Positions 6,601 through 6,973 of a DNA stretch of 6,973 bases are shown here, piece by piece. Position numbers and translations under genes: made by a program. Below the pieces are notes generated by a model that was not told the DNA's origin, ran no database searches, and saw only the letters and a list, made by a program, of their open reading frames with translations. Source of the DNA: an uncultured Pseudomonadales bacterium (GTDB lineage: Bacteria > Pseudomonadota > Gammaproteobacteria > Pseudomonadales > IMCC2047). The first letter of the stretch is position 1; each line of letters starts with the position of its first letter. The stretch lies in NCBI GenBank assembly GCA_947258895.1, contig CAMYKE010000506.1, positions 1 through 6,973 on the forward strand, given 5' to 3'.

Positions 6601-6973
6601 ATGACCAGCGATCCGTTCGAAAAAAAACCTGCGGTTCCCGAGCCGTCTCCCGGCCGTGGGGGTCCGCAGCAACCGGAGTACCGGAATGTGCTGCTGCATC
6701 AGTTCCTGTGGGTTTTTATCTGCATCATGCTTGCCTATACCTATCTGCAGTCGCTCGATACTGCGTCTGCCTTCATTCCCTATTCCCAATTCAAGAGCGA
6801 GTTGAAACGCGACAATGTGGAGCAGTTGAGCGTGAAGGGCGAGCAGCTCAAGGGGCGCTTCCGCAATCCGATTAGCTGGCAAAACCAGAAGGGGGTCGCG
6901 AGGGAAGTGACCACGTTTAGTACCTATGTTCCCTCGTTTGGCGACCCGGAATTGAGTCCCCTCCTGGACGAGT
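6601..6973 (+). CDS. ftsH: FtsH-type ATP-dependent zinc metalloprotease, N-terminal fragment
   Basis: The frame is open from the ATG at 6601 to the window end, giving 124 residues. Seen: a proline-rich, charged N-terminal tail (1-30), a hydrophobic helix FLWVFICIMLAYTYLQ (about 35-50), then FIPYSQFKSELKRDNVEQLSV (about 58-78, shown as key part PYSQFK at 60-65) and the start of a soluble extracytoplasmic domain with FSTYVPSFGDPELSPLL. The YSxF...L..(D/G)xVxxLxV pattern after the first helix and the DPEL..LL ending are those of the FtsH extracellular domain. Known of the family: FtsH is a hexameric inner-membrane AAA+ protease that degrades misfolded and regulatory proteins. The AAA and HEXXH domains are beyond the window, so identity rests on the N-terminus. 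GGAG at 6587-6590 lies 10 bases before the ATG. The cytoplasmic tail before helix 1 is longer than in E. coli FtsH, so this may be a second FtsH paralogue. Confidence 0.75.
   Translation, partial: MTSDPFEKKPAVPEPSPGRGGPQQPEYRNVLLHQFLWVFICIMLAYTYLQSLDTASAFIPYSQFKSELKRDNVEQLSVKGEQLKGRFRNPISWQNQKGVAREVTTFSTYVPSFGDPELSPLLDE

Noticed and set aside
6370..6882. 170-codon open frame on the minus strand overlapping the ftsH-like start
   Set aside because: It is antisense to the FtsH N-terminus, which has recognisable family motifs, and its translation shows no domain-like pattern.

Overview
The window looks like a chromosomal segment of a moderately GC-rich gammaproteobacterium. The protein sequences (short bifunctional PutA, YheT-type hydrolase, Pcm, FtsH N-terminus) and the tight, mostly conventional gene layout point that way. 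I cannot place it to genus. No phage, CRISPR, rRNA or tRNA signal was seen.

Layout, left to right. (1) 2-478 (+): C-terminal end of a bifunctional proline dehydrogenase / P5C dehydrogenase (PutA), cut by the window start and followed by a small hairpin. (2) 684-1613 (+): a complete SbtA-family sodium-dependent bicarbonate permease. (3) 1614-2582: a gene-poor stretch of nearly 1 kb. It holds a 143-bp element bounded by 22-bp inverted repeats (MITE or IS-relic-like), a probable 80-residue two-helix membrane protein on the minus strand (1899-2141), and about 440 bp with no gene ending in a good sigma70-like promoter. (4) 2583-4441 (+): an ABC exporter pair, an intact ATPase followed by an overlapping ABC-2 permease. 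The permease is broken by an apparent internal deletion that removes the second transmembrane helix and shifts the reading frame. (5) 4464-6331 (-): a convergent two-gene unit, pcm (protein-L-isoaspartate methyltransferase with a signal-peptide-like N-terminus) then a YheT-like alpha/beta hydrolase. The hydrolase carries an exact-period 60-bp in-frame tandem duplication. (6) 6601 to the window end (+), divergent from pcm: the N-terminus of an FtsH-type membrane protease, cut by the window edge.

The genes do not form one pathway. The clearest functional units are the ABC ATPase/permease pair, now probably dead, and the pcm-hydrolase operon. The most notable signals are structural: a microhomology-type deletion in the permease, a 60-bp tandem duplication in the neighbouring hydrolase about 1.2 kb away, and the inverted-repeat-bounded element after the bicarbonate transporter. 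I did not find convincing evidence for a new defence or mobile system.
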